Below are positions 48,991 to 62,350 of a DNA stretch of 64,000 nt, piece by piece. Each line of letters opens with the position of its first letter. Position 1 is the first letter of the stretch. Position numbers and translations under genes: made by a program. The DNA lies in assembly GCF_900496995.4 (NCBI RefSeq), contig NC_044014.1, positions 3,592,501-3,656,500 of the forward strand. The letters are read 5' to 3'. The stretch is from Aquila chrysaetos chrysaetos. Lineage: Eukaryota; Chordata; Aves; Accipitriformes; Accipitridae. The notes beneath the pieces are model-generated. The model was not told where the DNA came from, made no database searches, and saw nothing but the letters and a program-made list of their open reading frames with translations.

Positions 48991-49984
48991 GAGACTGTAC
49001 GTGTTTCGTACTAGATCCTCACGGAATGATTGCCGGGAAGGAGAACAGCCATTAAAATAAACGAGAGCGAGCGAGCTCACCAGGGGAGAACACAGGAAGG
49101 AGAGCAGGGAGTGGATGGAGGTGTGAAACCGTGGCCCACGGTGGGGACCAAGGAACTGGGACTGTCAGTCGAGAGAGGAAGAGGTTGGGAGGAGACATGA
49201 TAAATCTTCCAGTATGTAAATGGCTGCAGGAAAGTAAGAGGGGGTAATTAGTTTCTGTGTCACTGTTAGATATGCTCCCTGTCTTGCAGGGACAAGAAGA
49301 ATGGCCTTACAAGTAAGAGCTCAGTAATGAAGATAATGAGAAAAGGATGTATTTACATGCATATAGTGAGGAAGGGAAGCTTTGAAGTCTCTCAGAGTGC
49401 ACTTGATTTTCAGAAAAGCCAGAGAAACAGCTGCTAATGAGAGATAGAATTGATCCTGGCATGGGGCAGGAACCTCTGAGGTCCCATAAGCCACATTTTC
49501 TATGATTTGATGTACAGTGGAGACCATTATTTCTCCTTTATAAAGACCTGCTTCGCAAACTTTTGCCATCTCTACTTTTCAAAGTATAAGTTTTGGTTTT
49601 TTTCTGAGTTTCTGAATACCTAAAACTTCAGAGGGAACACTTGGGTTTCTTGGCTAGGACTTTGTTGCCCCATAGTTTTTCTTTCTCTTCTAATTTTTAG
49701 TTTTGCACAACTTAGAATCTGACTCTAAATAATACACAGACAACTAAAACATTAACTATAATCCTGTCTCAACCGGACAAAGAGAAAATGCCCTCACAGC
49801 AGTTGAGCCTTTTGTTTGTTCTTTTAAATTTTATTATTAATTCAAGGATGGACACTGAAATCACACAGTGGATCAGGATGCCATGGAGACTGGGATATTT
49901 ATAACCTGAAGAGGTTTGGTTTAGGGAGGAAGTAGTTACGGCTCTGGAAGGACTTGTTAAATTTTGTGCTGTGTTGCAGAGTTC

Positions 49985-50110
49985 CCATGTAATCATGGAC
50001 AAATCAATTAGCTTCTCCGTGCTGTAGTTGCTCACCTGCAAACGGAGATAGTGGCACATCTCTGCCTCATAGGTGCTCGTTTGCAGCAGTGATAAAGGCT
50101 CTTATGAAAA
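49985..50110 (+). repeat. MIR-like (CORE-SINE) relic
   Basis: CATGGACAAATCAATTAGCT, then CTCCGTGCTGTAGTTGCTCA, CCTGCAAACGGAGATAGTGG, CACATCTCTGCCTCATAGGT follow the MIR 3' series 'gggcaagtcacttaacctc', 'tgtgcctcagttcccca', 'cctgtaaaatggggataatag', 'cacctacctcacagggt'. The order is correct over about 100 bases. Confidence 0.6.
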
Positions 50111-51082
50111 TGCAAGATAGTTTTAGAAAACAGTAGTAGACAGCCTGAGGAAATCCTTTCTTTGAGGAATTTTGGAGGCTCAAGAAGGAGATGTATAAGC
50201 CATTCTGTTGAGACAGGTTATGAAAAAAGACGGTGTCCATGTGAACTGTTGACGGTGTCCTGTAGTAGCACTTTCCTTATTGCCTCTTTCCGAAGTGTAC
50301 GCTATAAAATGTTGTAAACAAACCTTGCATGGGGAGATTAATCTTTTGAAAGCTGGGTGAAGTCCGTTTTGTATATCTTTCTGGATTTTATGGAAAACTT
50401 ATTATACAAAAATAATCAGGCTTCACCAGAGGCCCTTCCATGGCTTTCTGGGAGTCTAGTGCCATAAACAATGTTGGGTGGCAGCAGCAGACTCGGATCT
50501 GTGTCATCTGTTACTTTGAGAAGCATCAAAGCTTCAAAAGATTTTCAGGAAGGGGGAAGGGAGGAGAGGATTTAACTGCAGTGCATCATAAATAGACCAA
50601 ATCCTGAGATGACAATTTCAACTGTTTACAATAAGCATGAAGTAATTCAAAACATATTCTGGGACATTCGGGTAGTAAAGTCCTGGTAGATCGCTTGGGC
50701 TGTGTTGCAGAGCTGTCTTATTTTTAATTGGCAGTGAACAGAGACATGGTGATAGATTTGGGGTTTTTTTGGTGTTTGTTTTTTTTGAAGGATCATCTGA
50801 AGGAAAACATGTTCCATCCAGAGCTGGTTGTGAGTCTTTTTTTTTCCTTTCAGTACCTTTTCTGCAGTTTTGTGTCAGTAGCTATGAAGGAAGTAGATGG
50901 GATGCAGACCGTGATGTGTTTGGGGCAGATAATGCTGTGGTTGGCCTATTGTTAGAAATTTTCAGGTGTTCAACAGATTTTTTCACTCAGTGCTCCTCAG
51001 TAATATATCTCTTTTGTGGTTACCCGCTCTTCCCAATGCTAAGCTGGAAAATATGATTTTTCTGTTTCCATTTTATCTTTCC

Positions 51083-51107
51083 TTTTTTTTTTTTTTTTTT
51101 TTTTTTT
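51083..51107 (+). repeat. Poly-T tract, 25 nt
   Basis: Uninterrupted T run within a longer pyrimidine stretch (51061-51114) that ends in CCCCCC before AAAAACG. Confidence 0.92.
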
Positions 51108-54100
51108 CCCCCCAAAAACGATAGTTGGTTTGTAGGTCTAGGTCTAAAAGGAAGGCTCCCCTGTGTCTAAAAGCGAGAATTTTCCCTCAGAAGACAATAA
51201 ATCTCCAAAGCTGATGGGAATTCAACAGCATATGGCACACAATTCATCTAGTGCGAATACCTAAATACTCTCTGTATCATAGCCCATCCCTGGGGAAACT
51301 CTTGTATTTAAATTTCCATTGGGGTCTAGTCCTGGGGGAAAAAATTCTCTGAAACTGAAATAAGAAACAGAGAATTTGAGATTATCACCAACATTTAAAT
51401 CAGTGTGTTGTCAGAGCTTTACTGTGTTTGCTCAGGCAAAACCACATAAAACAGACTTGTCTCAGACAACCTTTATTATTCTGTCTTACCTGTGCTAATC
51501 CACTGGCTTCTGCTGTTGGGGAAGGCATGCAAAATAGAGCAGGACTCATACCACTAATGGAGTGACAAGAAGAGAGGGAAACATTGTAAAAACATGCTGG
51601 AATGATATGTTAACATAAAAGCAACTGAAAGCTGTCCAGAAAAGCAGATAGGCAGTCTTCTCCCGTGATGGGATGCTCTGGTAGCCTGGGGTTTGCACAG
51701 GCAGATCTTGGGAAAAGGTTCAAGATCTTGGAAGATCTTGAAATAGAGTTTGCAGCATATAACTCCACTTGCTCCTCATCTTTCAGCTGCACAAACAACT
51801 GCTGCTTTCCTCCATACTTTCAAAGCTACCTAGATAAGGTCTATTTTCCCACAGTCCGTATGGGTATTTGACTCCAGCATCCACTAGCTGAACTGAAAAA
51901 TATTCTTGCTCGTTCTGTTTTGCTGCATTGATCCATGACACTGAAGTTGGGTAATTGGAACATTTTACGAGCCTTCTGCAAAATTTTCGTTTTTCTGTTT
52001 TCTAACCCTGTGCAAGTCAGTTCAGCGAAGAAACAGGAATATTTTTGTTCATTTACAATGTATGGTAGAGCAGCTGAAGGTGACAGCGGACTTTTCTTTA
52101 TGCTTTTATCACACGTTGCAAATGCCTTTGAGATGTTTCTTTCTTTGTTATCTCAAAATACTGTGCTATATTGATTTTTGTTTTTTTCTCTAAGGGGCTG
52201 AAAATTTCAGCACTAAACCTGAAGCCAACTGAAATAATTGATTATCTGTTTTTACCTCCTCTTCAGTTATTTACCTCATGCCCTTCAATGGAGAAAGGGT
52301 GTGCTATTTCTAGACAATTTAGTGTAAAGCAGATCTTTGCTGAGCTTTAATATCAGTTTCTACAACCTCGATACAGGGGTTATTTTTTAGACCCACAAGT
52401 TTATCTGATATGTCATGAGAGAGCTTGTTCTAGAAATATCATTTTATAGCTTGTTCTTATTGAACCTATGAGTAAGAAGAAATGAGACAGATTTTCTATA
52501 AGCTCAGTTAGCAATTGAAAATACTTCAGCAAATTATCTACAGGAGGAATTAGATGCATATTAGCTTTCTATAATCTAGTTAGATATCTTTTAATATGCA
52601 TTTTATAATTAATAGATACATTTTGCTTACAGGTTTTTGTTTATATATTAACAGCAATGGCATTTTCATCTGTGTTTTGTCTTTGCCTTTGTGGCAAGAA
52701 ATAATGCTGGTCATTAATACATTAAACCTCTGGGTATCATTCAGAATAAAACATATGCTTTTGTTCTAGGGAGTACTTTCTTAGATAAGTTTTCTGAGCT
52801 TTCCACACTACTTTTTGCCATTTATTTTCTATGGGAATGCAAATGTATAGATGGGGTATCTGTAAGTAAGTCTCTTTCTAATTAAGCAGAAAAATGTGAG
52901 ATGCTGCCCACAGGTTTGCAATATCATTTGCTTTACTAGGAAATCTTCAGATCCTTCTTTCTCTTAGGGCACATTCCAGAATATAAAAATGATTCATGTG
53001 TCTTGGAAGTACAGCTTTGGAAAGTTTGTCAAGTTATCTTGAGTAGCCCAAGAGTGGGGTGAAATCGCCCCTTCCATTAGTTTAAAAAGTATTAATATTT
53101 TATCTGTCTTTGTATAACTCATTCATCATCTTCAAAAGATCATCAGAGACAAATTACAGTTTGAAAGACTGGAAATTAGATACCGACTCCTCACTTCTGG
53201 TTTGCATTCCAGTATTTGTGATGCAAAAGGGAACTTGAATCCAGAAGCACATCTGTGATTGCAATAACAAATTAGCGAAGAAGATTTAATCTGAGCCACA
53301 TAATATGAAAAGATGTTTAGAGAGAATGAAGTCTGAGCTCAGAGATCTTGGCACAGGCCTGGTGCAGTGGAGCAGTGTGATTAGAGGGGAGCGGGAGGGA
53401 TCTGAAAGTGAAGAACAGCATGTGAATTAAGCCAAATAATTAAGTGATTTAAGCATTAATCTAGCCAACCCTCCGAGTTCATTCAGAGAAGCAAAACATA
53501 TATCATTGCTTCTCTGGAGATTGTTTCATTGTCAAGGTTTCAGTTCAGCCAGGACATTTAGACCTAGCCTTTACTTGCATTAAAAAAAAATTCTTAAATT
53601 TCTCATTGTCTGAAACTGATTGTATCTTTTTGCCTTTCAATAAGTTTCATTTAGTTGCAATTACTCTGGCTTCAAAATCTTGAAATCAAATGAATTAATG
53701 AAAATGGAAAATCAGAACTCTTTCCTAATTAAGAACTGAGCTTTTCAAGGAATATGAAAGGATCTAATTTAGAGAAAGATGTTTGGAGAGCATGAAATGT
53801 GGCTTGAAGGAGATACATGTGCATTTAATATAATTTACTGAGCCCAGCCAGATTTGTATTGACGGGAAACAAAAAGCATCTGAAATCCTCTTTCAGTGAT
53901 AGAATAATTTATGGGCTTTCTTGAAGCATTCTGAGTTGACTTTCAGTTCAGTGAAATGGGTGGCCATCTCAGTCTGCTTCTCAGTGGACACAGTCACTAC
54001 TGTATTTTTCATTATTTTGTTCCATGTTACTTAGCTGAACCATGGAAATATTGGGAGGGAGCTGACTATGGTTTTCATTTTTGCTCTTCAATGGCTTTGT

Positions 54101-57100
54101 AACCCTTCTGTATGGATGTGGAGAAACCTCCATCCCGGGACTGTTGCAGTCGCAGGGGGCTCTGAGGATGCAGGTGACACTGAAGGGACGTAAGGAGTGG
54201 GCAGGTGGCTCAGATAATGTCAATAATGGGCACAGTTCAGAACGGACTTAATTTGCTATTGGCCCTGAAACACAGTTCTCTTGACCTGCTGTTTCCCCAG
54301 CATACGCAAATACGTTGTGCGTACAGTCCCCATGCAGAATACGTGGAGCTCATCTGCTTGCGCCCTCCTCAGCATGCCAGACAACTCCCACTGTGGAGAA
54401 CATATTCAGATATAATCTGGAGGACGTGTCATTTCTTATCATTGGGAATTTAGAAGTAATTATCATCATAATTCTTATCTCCCGCAGCGCACAGCACATT
54501 GTGGGTTCCCCGCAAATTTATGCTGCAATAATTACGTGCACAGAAGAAGAGATGTTTCTGAAGAGGGTCATGTTTGCTGTTCAGCTCCGGTTCTGTTGTA
54601 ACACAGTGGATGTGTGAGTGGTAAAATGTAGAGCTATGAGATGGGAATACTCACAGAAAGTATAGCAGGACAAAGGGAATAAGGTGCGTAAAATATAATG
54701 ACAGTGGGTAGCCAGTTGACCTGCAGTCTTTGACACAGTCCACGCTTGACCTTGATTTTTTGAGTACATGGGAAGAATATGATGTTGTAATCAAACTTCT
54801 AGTAAAAGGAGGTCACAGTCCCCAGTGTCCTTACAAAGAGCAGGAATTTTACTTTTAAAGCTATGTGTAGTTTTAAACCCAAATGGGTTCTACTAAATTT
54901 ACATGGCATAGCCCTCAAAGAAGTTTACGTACATTTTAAATTGGCAAATATCAACAGCTGTTCATTCACATTATAATTACCCAAATTGCAAAGGACTGTC
55001 TGCAATGAGTTCTGTTCAACAGCTAAGACTACCCAGACCCACTGCGATTGCTTCCTAGCTGCCAGCTCTATTAAGTTTTGTTTTGTAACACTTTACTACA
55101 GAACAGACATGTTTGTTTTCTTTGCACAGCCTTCCACGAAGCATTGTTTAAGCAGCACATAATGTATTCCAACAATGAGGTACGTTTTGCTCCCATCTGT
55201 TTGATAGCAAAATGAACAGTTGTGATTCATACGTACAGTGTAAATACTGTATAATGACTATGGGTTTACTTTGAGCAAATTCCAGGTTATTTCATTCCTG
55301 TGCCAGGTTTTAGTCCATTTTTGAGTCAGGGAAAAATTTCTGATGTTGGGTCTGAACTTTCAGGTGTTAAACATCCCTCTAACAGAGTGACCCACCATCG
55401 TCCAGAGGTGTTAGTAAAAGGCTGCCACGAGCAGACCTGACAGGGCGGCAGGTACCGGGAGAATGAGCTGCCACGTGCTCCTCGGACCTCCAAAGCTGTG
55501 TGGTATCTAGTTGCCTTTTCTGAATATAAGGTCACGCAGACACTCCCCCAGAGACTTACAGGGCTGTGGGTATTTCTATTTTAACCTTTTTGGGCAACAC
55601 AGTAAGGAAAAACAATGTAGGAAAGGATTTTTTTTTTTTTTTAACCACTCTTTTAACCAGACTCTTCAACAAGTCTTTTTTTACTATTAAAGAGACCTTT
55701 ATATTTGCAGGTCTTTCAAAAAGCTAAAATCTGCATTGGTGCAATCAACCTTCCGGCCAACCTCTTCGGCGAGGTCGCGGTGTGTCAGAGGACAGGCAGG
55801 GCACGGTCTTTCCAGCCAGTTTAGGGAACAGGTTGTGATAGCAAACAACACACCCCTCCATCAAACTTGGATTAAAAAGCACTACTGCTGTTGACCTGCT
55901 TCCAAGCTAAGCGCCTACCAATTGTACTGACGGTCTGGGTGGGAAGTCCTGTGCTCCATGAAGTCAGAAGCTCCATTCAGTACCTGAACGACAAAATTTG
56001 ATGGCCTTGGATAGCTTTGCGGACATAGTCCTTCAAAGAGATGGCAGGCAGCACCTTAGGCAGGGGTCTGTTTGGGATACATCGCAATAAATGAGAGCTG
56101 GCTAAAAGCGTACGTATTTTTTTATTATTTTTATTAGTTGTTCTTAATACAAAATTGAGTTCACAGTTTGGTGCAGTCATTTCCATTCGGTCAAAACCAT
56201 ATGTTGTTGCATTTTCCTTTCTTCTTTCCTTTGTGATTCGTGAATCTAACGAATGACCCGCTCCCAGATGCGGAACAGACTCCTTGCAGGTCATCAGGCA
56301 CGCAGAGAAGTGTAATAAATACACACCGAGTGTTGGTTTATGTTGGTTTGCATCCACCCTGCTGCAAAGATACAGGAAGGGCTTCAATACCTCGCATTGG
56401 CTGGTTTGTGTTACAGCACGCATCCTTCTCCCAAACCACATCCTGAAACAGAGGATAGCGGAGCTCGCTCCCAATCGGCTTTTTCAAAGTGTTGGCAACA
56501 CCAGTCCCCTTTTTCATAATTCACTCATGTTTGTTCTCTGAACTTGTTTTTAGGAATCTTTGAAAGATTTTTGTTTCAAAGTTTGTCCTGAAAAGGGAGT
56601 ATTGATTTTGACCTATTTTTAACCAATATAGTTGAGCAGATAATTGGATAGCTGCTTTAAAAACACAGGCTGCCCTATTTGCAGTGCTTAGATTTAATTA
56701 AAAAGAAAGAAAGAACACATTTTACATTTCTCTTTTTAATGTGTAAAGTTGGGAATTTTCTGTTAATCCCTGTTTAGCTGGCCAAGCGCACATAAATGTG
56801 TTTTAGTGCAACTTCAGTGCCTGATAATGAAAATATGGTGTAAATGTTGAATTCAGCTTTCATGCCTGACTTTTTACTGACACCAAATAAATTCATAGCA
56901 TAACAACTCAGCCTCAGAAGATACAGATTTCTCTAAAACATCAAACTGGTTATTTTGGATTTGCTCCTGAAATATTTGATCCATAATGTTATGGCATTTT
57001 GAACATGTTTTAGCTAGGTTATTCTTTAATTTAAAAAAAATATAAATCAGGAATACCTCACAAAAAGGATGTAGCTAAATTGTAAGCATGCTTTCCCTTT

Positions 57101-60100
57101 CCCAGAGTAGTCATTAGCTTTGTATTTCTGCATGGAATCCAGGAAACTGTGCGCTAGAGCTGTGTAGTTTTATTGATTTTGGTCTGGCACAATTAACTTC
57201 TCAGTTTCCTCTTTCTTGAGCGTTGTTTGCTTGAAATTTTAACTCTGGATAGGGATCCTGGGACACCAACAGTGAGCGAGGAACTGTTAATTTAAATAGT
57301 CCTTTATAGAGATTCATAGGAGCTTCAGCAGATGTTGCCAAATAACCTGATGGCCAGAGGCTGGGACTGCCAGTGGTATAGAGGCAGTGCACCAAAACTT
57401 TTTTTTTTTTTTTTTGGTCCATTTTAATTGAAAATCTTTTTGGCTTATGAAGAGAAGTCTGCTAAATTTGGGTCATTCCCAAGGTTGTCCCGTTACTCCT
57501 ATTTTATGCGTGTCACATGAGCTCCATGGGGAGGTTTTCTATTCCTGTAAGGAAGCCAGGGAAGGGGCAGAAGATCTGCTGCCATTGCTCTGTCCCTGCT
57601 TTAGGACCTCATGTGTGATGGTTTTTGTTATGTCGTGTGGTGGTTACATAGAGCTGACTGGCAGTGTAGGAAGCAGGAAAGGAAAAGGGTGGAAAAGCCT
57701 GAGTACCTCCAAGCCGCAGATTGACTTGCTATACGCTGAGGTAAGAAAAACAAAAAAAAAAAAAAGAAATTTAGATTAGAAATTATACCTTCCTTTTAGA
57801 AGAATCTTGCATCTATTTGTACAGTCAGCAAGACAGAGAAGAGCATGATCATGCTGTTTCCAAAGAATCACTTCATTTTAAAGTTGAGAACCAACTTGGA
57901 AGTTCTTTGGTTTCCTACATTATTGGAGTGGCTCAGCCAATTTGTTAAGGGGCTGTGGTTCTTTGCTACACCATTAAAAAAAAAACAAACCTGCAAAACA
58001 CTCTGTTCTCTTTGTTGCTACTCATTATATACAGCCACAGGGATACATGCTTGTCATTTGACAGTAAGGAAAGCACAGCTGAATTCACTGCCCTCAGGAA
58101 CTTGCAAAACAATATGAATTAAATGTTTATACTTTTCAAGTCCGCATGAAATATCACTTGGTTTTGGAGGTGTTTGCAAGAAACATCTTGTGTTCGCTTC
58201 TAAACTAAAGCCAAAAGAAAAGGAAGAAATATTTATTGATTTAAAAGCAATGCATGCAATTTATAGTATTCATTGCCGAATGTAATTATCTTAAATGTAT
58301 ATACTTTGTAGACAGCTTGCATTTGTTGGATTAAATTCCAGTTATCATGGTAAGATTCCCTAGGTGGCTTTATTTCTTATAGATTTCCCAGCTTTTCCCT
58401 CTTTGTGTATTACAGATAGTAGAGGAGTAATATCAGCCCAAAGATCTGATACCTATAAACATACCTTTCAGCTTGTGAAGGCACCAACACAGAACGTCAG
58501 TGTGCGATAAAGAAGGGGGGGAAAAGGTATTTTCACACAGATATCAGAAAATGGCATAGAATTTATCCCTACTGGAAATAATGTACTCTTTCCTCAGTTA
58601 CGCAATTTCTAATTCCTGATGTTAGCTCTTCAGATACAAGAAAAAGCATCTAGATTTGTGTGGAATGTAGCTATCATCTGATCTATCTCAAAAGTCCTTC
58701 ATTTCCAAAGCTATGCTTAAGAGATAACATAAACTTCTGACCCTCACATTTTTGTGTTGGAATTTCTGTTTTCAGGACCATAGAGGAGAAAGTAAATGGG
58801 TCTTATCCTTAGAGTAAATGCTGGTGGTTTTGCAGAGTTTAAGAACCTGGATTAAAAAATACCCCCAAATTATCCCCTGGTAGAGTAGTACTTTGACTAT
58901 CATATCATGGAGTCTGGTTTGATGTGTGTTAATGCCAGAGGAAACCAGTTAACCGAAAGGCAACAGTCCTCATTGGCTGTCTTTGGCCTTTTGTGAGTGG
59001 GTAATTTCTGCATGGATGGGCTATGTATTTAGTTTCATTCTAGATACATGCTAAAGTTTCAGAAACATACTCTGGTTTCTCCATGTAATGGAGACGTCTC
59101 CTCGCTATTCCTCTCACTGTTTTTTAAACGAACACTGATTTGCTTCTGCATCCAACTGCCTTGTATAACACCACTGTGTTAAGGTATCATCCACAGCCAC
59201 GTACATATCAGAGCCAGGCTGGCTCTGTGGTAGCTGGTCAAAATCAATGACGCTCGACTCTTGCATCTCTATGTTCTTTATGCATCCTCTGCGAAAATTG
59301 TACTGTGTTCCTATGGTCTTCCACAGGGTTGACAAGCTTTGTGCAAGGCTGGAGTGGCTTCCAGGTTCTCTTCTCCTGTGCTTGTCACTGATGATGTGAT
59401 TTCTCTTACTTCAAACTAAAGGCCTGGCAACTAATTATTAAATGTGACAGTCTATGAGGTTTTGCTGCCTTTTCATTTTTGCTCCATGTTGAATGTCGGG
59501 ACCCTTGTTGCATACAACAAGTTGCACTCCATAGTTCTCCTTATAATTATTTTTTCCCTTACTATCTTGCCAGTTTTGACCCATTTTTGACTAGGAGTGT
59601 CCCACCAGAGAGCTGTCAGGACAGTTTATGCAAACTGTGGCCTGGCATGTGAGACAGGCACTTCATGGGTGTTGATCAACTTCACCGCACATGCAAACTT
59701 GGCCCTGTCGCAAGGTTGGCTTTAGCAAAGTTAATAGCAGCTCTGGAGGGACTGGAAACCATTTTGTTGGATTAAACAAACCTGCCTATTTCAGTCTACC
59801 ATGTTAGGATATAATTTAAAACTTTGAAACCAGAGAAGCAAAATCCTCCCTTTTTGTTCTATTTCTTGTGCTGATCTCTATTCTCAAATACTGGATTTGG
59901 ACATCTGATACAGCTGAAAATGCATTTCTCTTTCCAAATGAATTAATGTTGCTGTTTTGAGTTTATTTACACTCTTTCCCTTGTCTATAGATATTTCCTT
60001 TTATTTCTATTCTGTAATTGCTAGAATTTTTTTTTTTTATTTAAGTCTGTACATGCTGGTCTAACTCATGTATCTTAATCCAATAAAATCCTTCCTCTCT

Positions 60101-60749
60101 TATAGGGAGGAAGCTGCAAAGATATACACATTAGGACTGTCCACTTCATCAGTTTTCTGTCTCTTCAAATGTAATAAGAAATGACTTGAAGTATTCTATC
60201 CCAATCTCAGTAGTCAGTATCAAGGGAAAAGCTCACAGCACTGCAGTGTGATCACAGTGCGTGCCAACTCCACAGCCCAAAGGAAGAGATGATCCAGCAA
60301 TGATTAAGACTTTTTCCTAGATTACTGTGCAGAAAAATATGCTCAGTGACAACTACTTTATATTCAAATTCCAGAATGGGCATCCCACCAAGGTGAACAA
60401 ATCTACTCCAAATGGACAGCTACTAGTATTTCAGGCATAAAAACTGATTTTTTAATTTTTTTTTTTTTTGACGCTATCATACCATTATTATTAGAAAGTA
60501 GTCCCTGAAAGTATGAGGAGTTCAAAATCTGCTACTGAGACTCTGTCTTGGTATTCATGGCGATGTGATAAAACATGAGCAGCTAAAGGAAAAAAAGTGT
60601 TACTGCTATTTTTGAACTACTGTTCTGGTAATGCCTTGATGCCTTCACCAGAAGGAAGGTGACTATTCGCTCAAATCTGTGTTTAGGAAGCATGCCTTTA
60701 AATCAGTTTATGTCTAAGTAGACAAAGACAGGAGGATGAAAACTATACC

Positions 60750-60960
60750 TATGTCTGTTTTGCAGAGGGAAGTTGGAGGAAAGAGGTAGAAGGGGTAAGT
60801 GAAGCGCAAAAAGAGTCGAGGTGTGACAGTTTGGCTCAGCTGGAGGTTTGGCTGTTTCCCACGATGAAACGCAGTTGTCCCAGCCAAGATGTAAGTCCGT
60901 GGTAGAGCTGGGCTCCCAACACCGTCTCCAGGTTCACGGGGGAAGCCCTTAATCCCCAAA
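60750..60960 (-). repeat. Possible MIR-like (CORE-SINE) relic, reverse orientation
   Basis: CTGTTTTGCAGAGGGAAGTT, then GAAGGGGTAAGTGA, later AGATGTAAGTCCGTGGTAGA and GCTGGGCTCCCAAC. These follow the reverse MIR order 'ttttacagatggggaaac', 'aggttaagtgacttgccc', 'agtcagtggcagagctggg'. More interrupted than the others. Confidence 0.4.
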
Positions 60961-62239
60961 CCATCCTTTCTTTTCTCTTTCTATATGAAGATCTGGAGAT
61001 CAATGGGATTTAAAAGGGCGGAAAAAAATTAATAGTACTTGAAAAATATGTACTAGTTAAACTAGTTTTACTAGTGCGTAGTGATTTTAATTCCATTGTA
61101 AGAAAACAAGAGAACTTCTCTGACTCAGAAATGGGCTACTGTCTCACCAGCTTCCAGTTGTTCAGGTAGTGCTTTATTCTTTTTTTTTTAATCTGCTTTA
61201 TCAGAGAGAATTCTTGCTTGGCCTTAACTTATTGTTTCACTAATTTCCTTCAGAATATTAAGTTTCACTAATGCCAATTCAAACCAACATCCCTCAGCAA
61301 GCAAACAAGTGAGGAGCAAATTAATGGGGGAAATACTTTTCCTTTTCTGCTGATACAATTTGATGTAGATTTTGAAAGTAAATCCTCTAAATAAGAGGGG
61401 AAAGTTACAGAGAGTACTACTTCAATCATCCTGAAGTCAGTTCTGCCTCTTAGGATGTCAGAGAACAGTTTGCATGCACTGATGAAATCTCTTATGCCAC
61501 AAAAAACATTGCCAAAAGGAAAGCAGCAAATTGTAGTTTAAGAGTGGAAAGAACTAGAAAGCATAAGTCTATAGAGAAAAGGTAGAACCATACAAAATTA
61601 TTCATTATGGTTTAAATAATGCTACTTTCATAAGGTTCGCTTTACCTTCACATTTGATAATTTTAAAGGGATCAATGTGGGAATAAGTTGTGGTATCAGC
61701 ATGGAAATTATTTTTTGTGGTTCTTAAGAAAGGCTTATAACAAGTGGTTCTTTCTGAAATGTTCTGAGCAGAAGAGTATGTGCCCTCACAACGTGCTTTT
61801 TCGATTATTCTAAGCAGAAAATATAAAACAGCGATCTAATATCTGTATAGTAATTCCCATTTCATCTTGCAACTCAGTTTTGAAAATATTGATTGTAAGG
61901 GGAGAGTATTACAGTGCTTCATGAGATTCAAAATGAGCTTTTAAGGTCTTGTAGCAGAACAGTGCAAATACTTTAGGGGAGACTCCACCACCGCTGCAAA
62001 AGAAGTAAAAGTTCTGAGTTCATTTCACAAGTGTATACATTAAAAAAAGGGAAAAAAAAACCCAAACAAAAACCCCACAAACCTAAACCGCCCGTTCTGA
62101 ATGATATTTATATTTCTTTCACATTAGAAAGGTATCATTTTAAGTGCTTATGTGTTTCCAATCACTATACCACCTGAGCAATATGTAATTTTTACTGTAT
62201 TTATGCTTATGACTGCCAGTCAGAATAAGAAAAAGTATA

Positions 62240-62350
62240 GTTTCATCTCTTCCCAGATGGCAAACAAGGAAATGAGCCATTTGTTTGAAAGAAAAATCTA
62301 TGGTAAAGCAAGAATCTGAACCTGGGTCTCATGCAACGCGGTCCACCATC
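62240..62350 (-). repeat. MIR/tRNA-type SINE relic, reverse orientation
   Basis: AAATCTATGGTAAAGCAAGA is followed by ATCTGAACCTGGGTCTCATG and CAACGCGGTCCACCATCCTA. This reads as the reverse complement of a SINE with a tRNA-related head: 'gtggcagagcagg', 'attcgaacccgggtctc' (B-box region) and 'caccctaacca' (A-box region). The tRNA-like part is too degenerate to be a functional tRNA gene. Confidence 0.55.

Noticed and set aside
50728..51056. Open frames with an FHPELVV stretch, considered as ADAM12 exon 3
   Set aside because: The rest of the translation is low-complexity F/L-rich sequence with no LERNE-like motif, and the splice signals around it do not give an exon of the expected size.
55977..56541. 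165-codon minus-strand frame and overlapping plus-strand frames
   Set aside because: No recognisable domain, both strands open, includes a polylysine/asparagine stretch from simple AT sequence; looks like chance.
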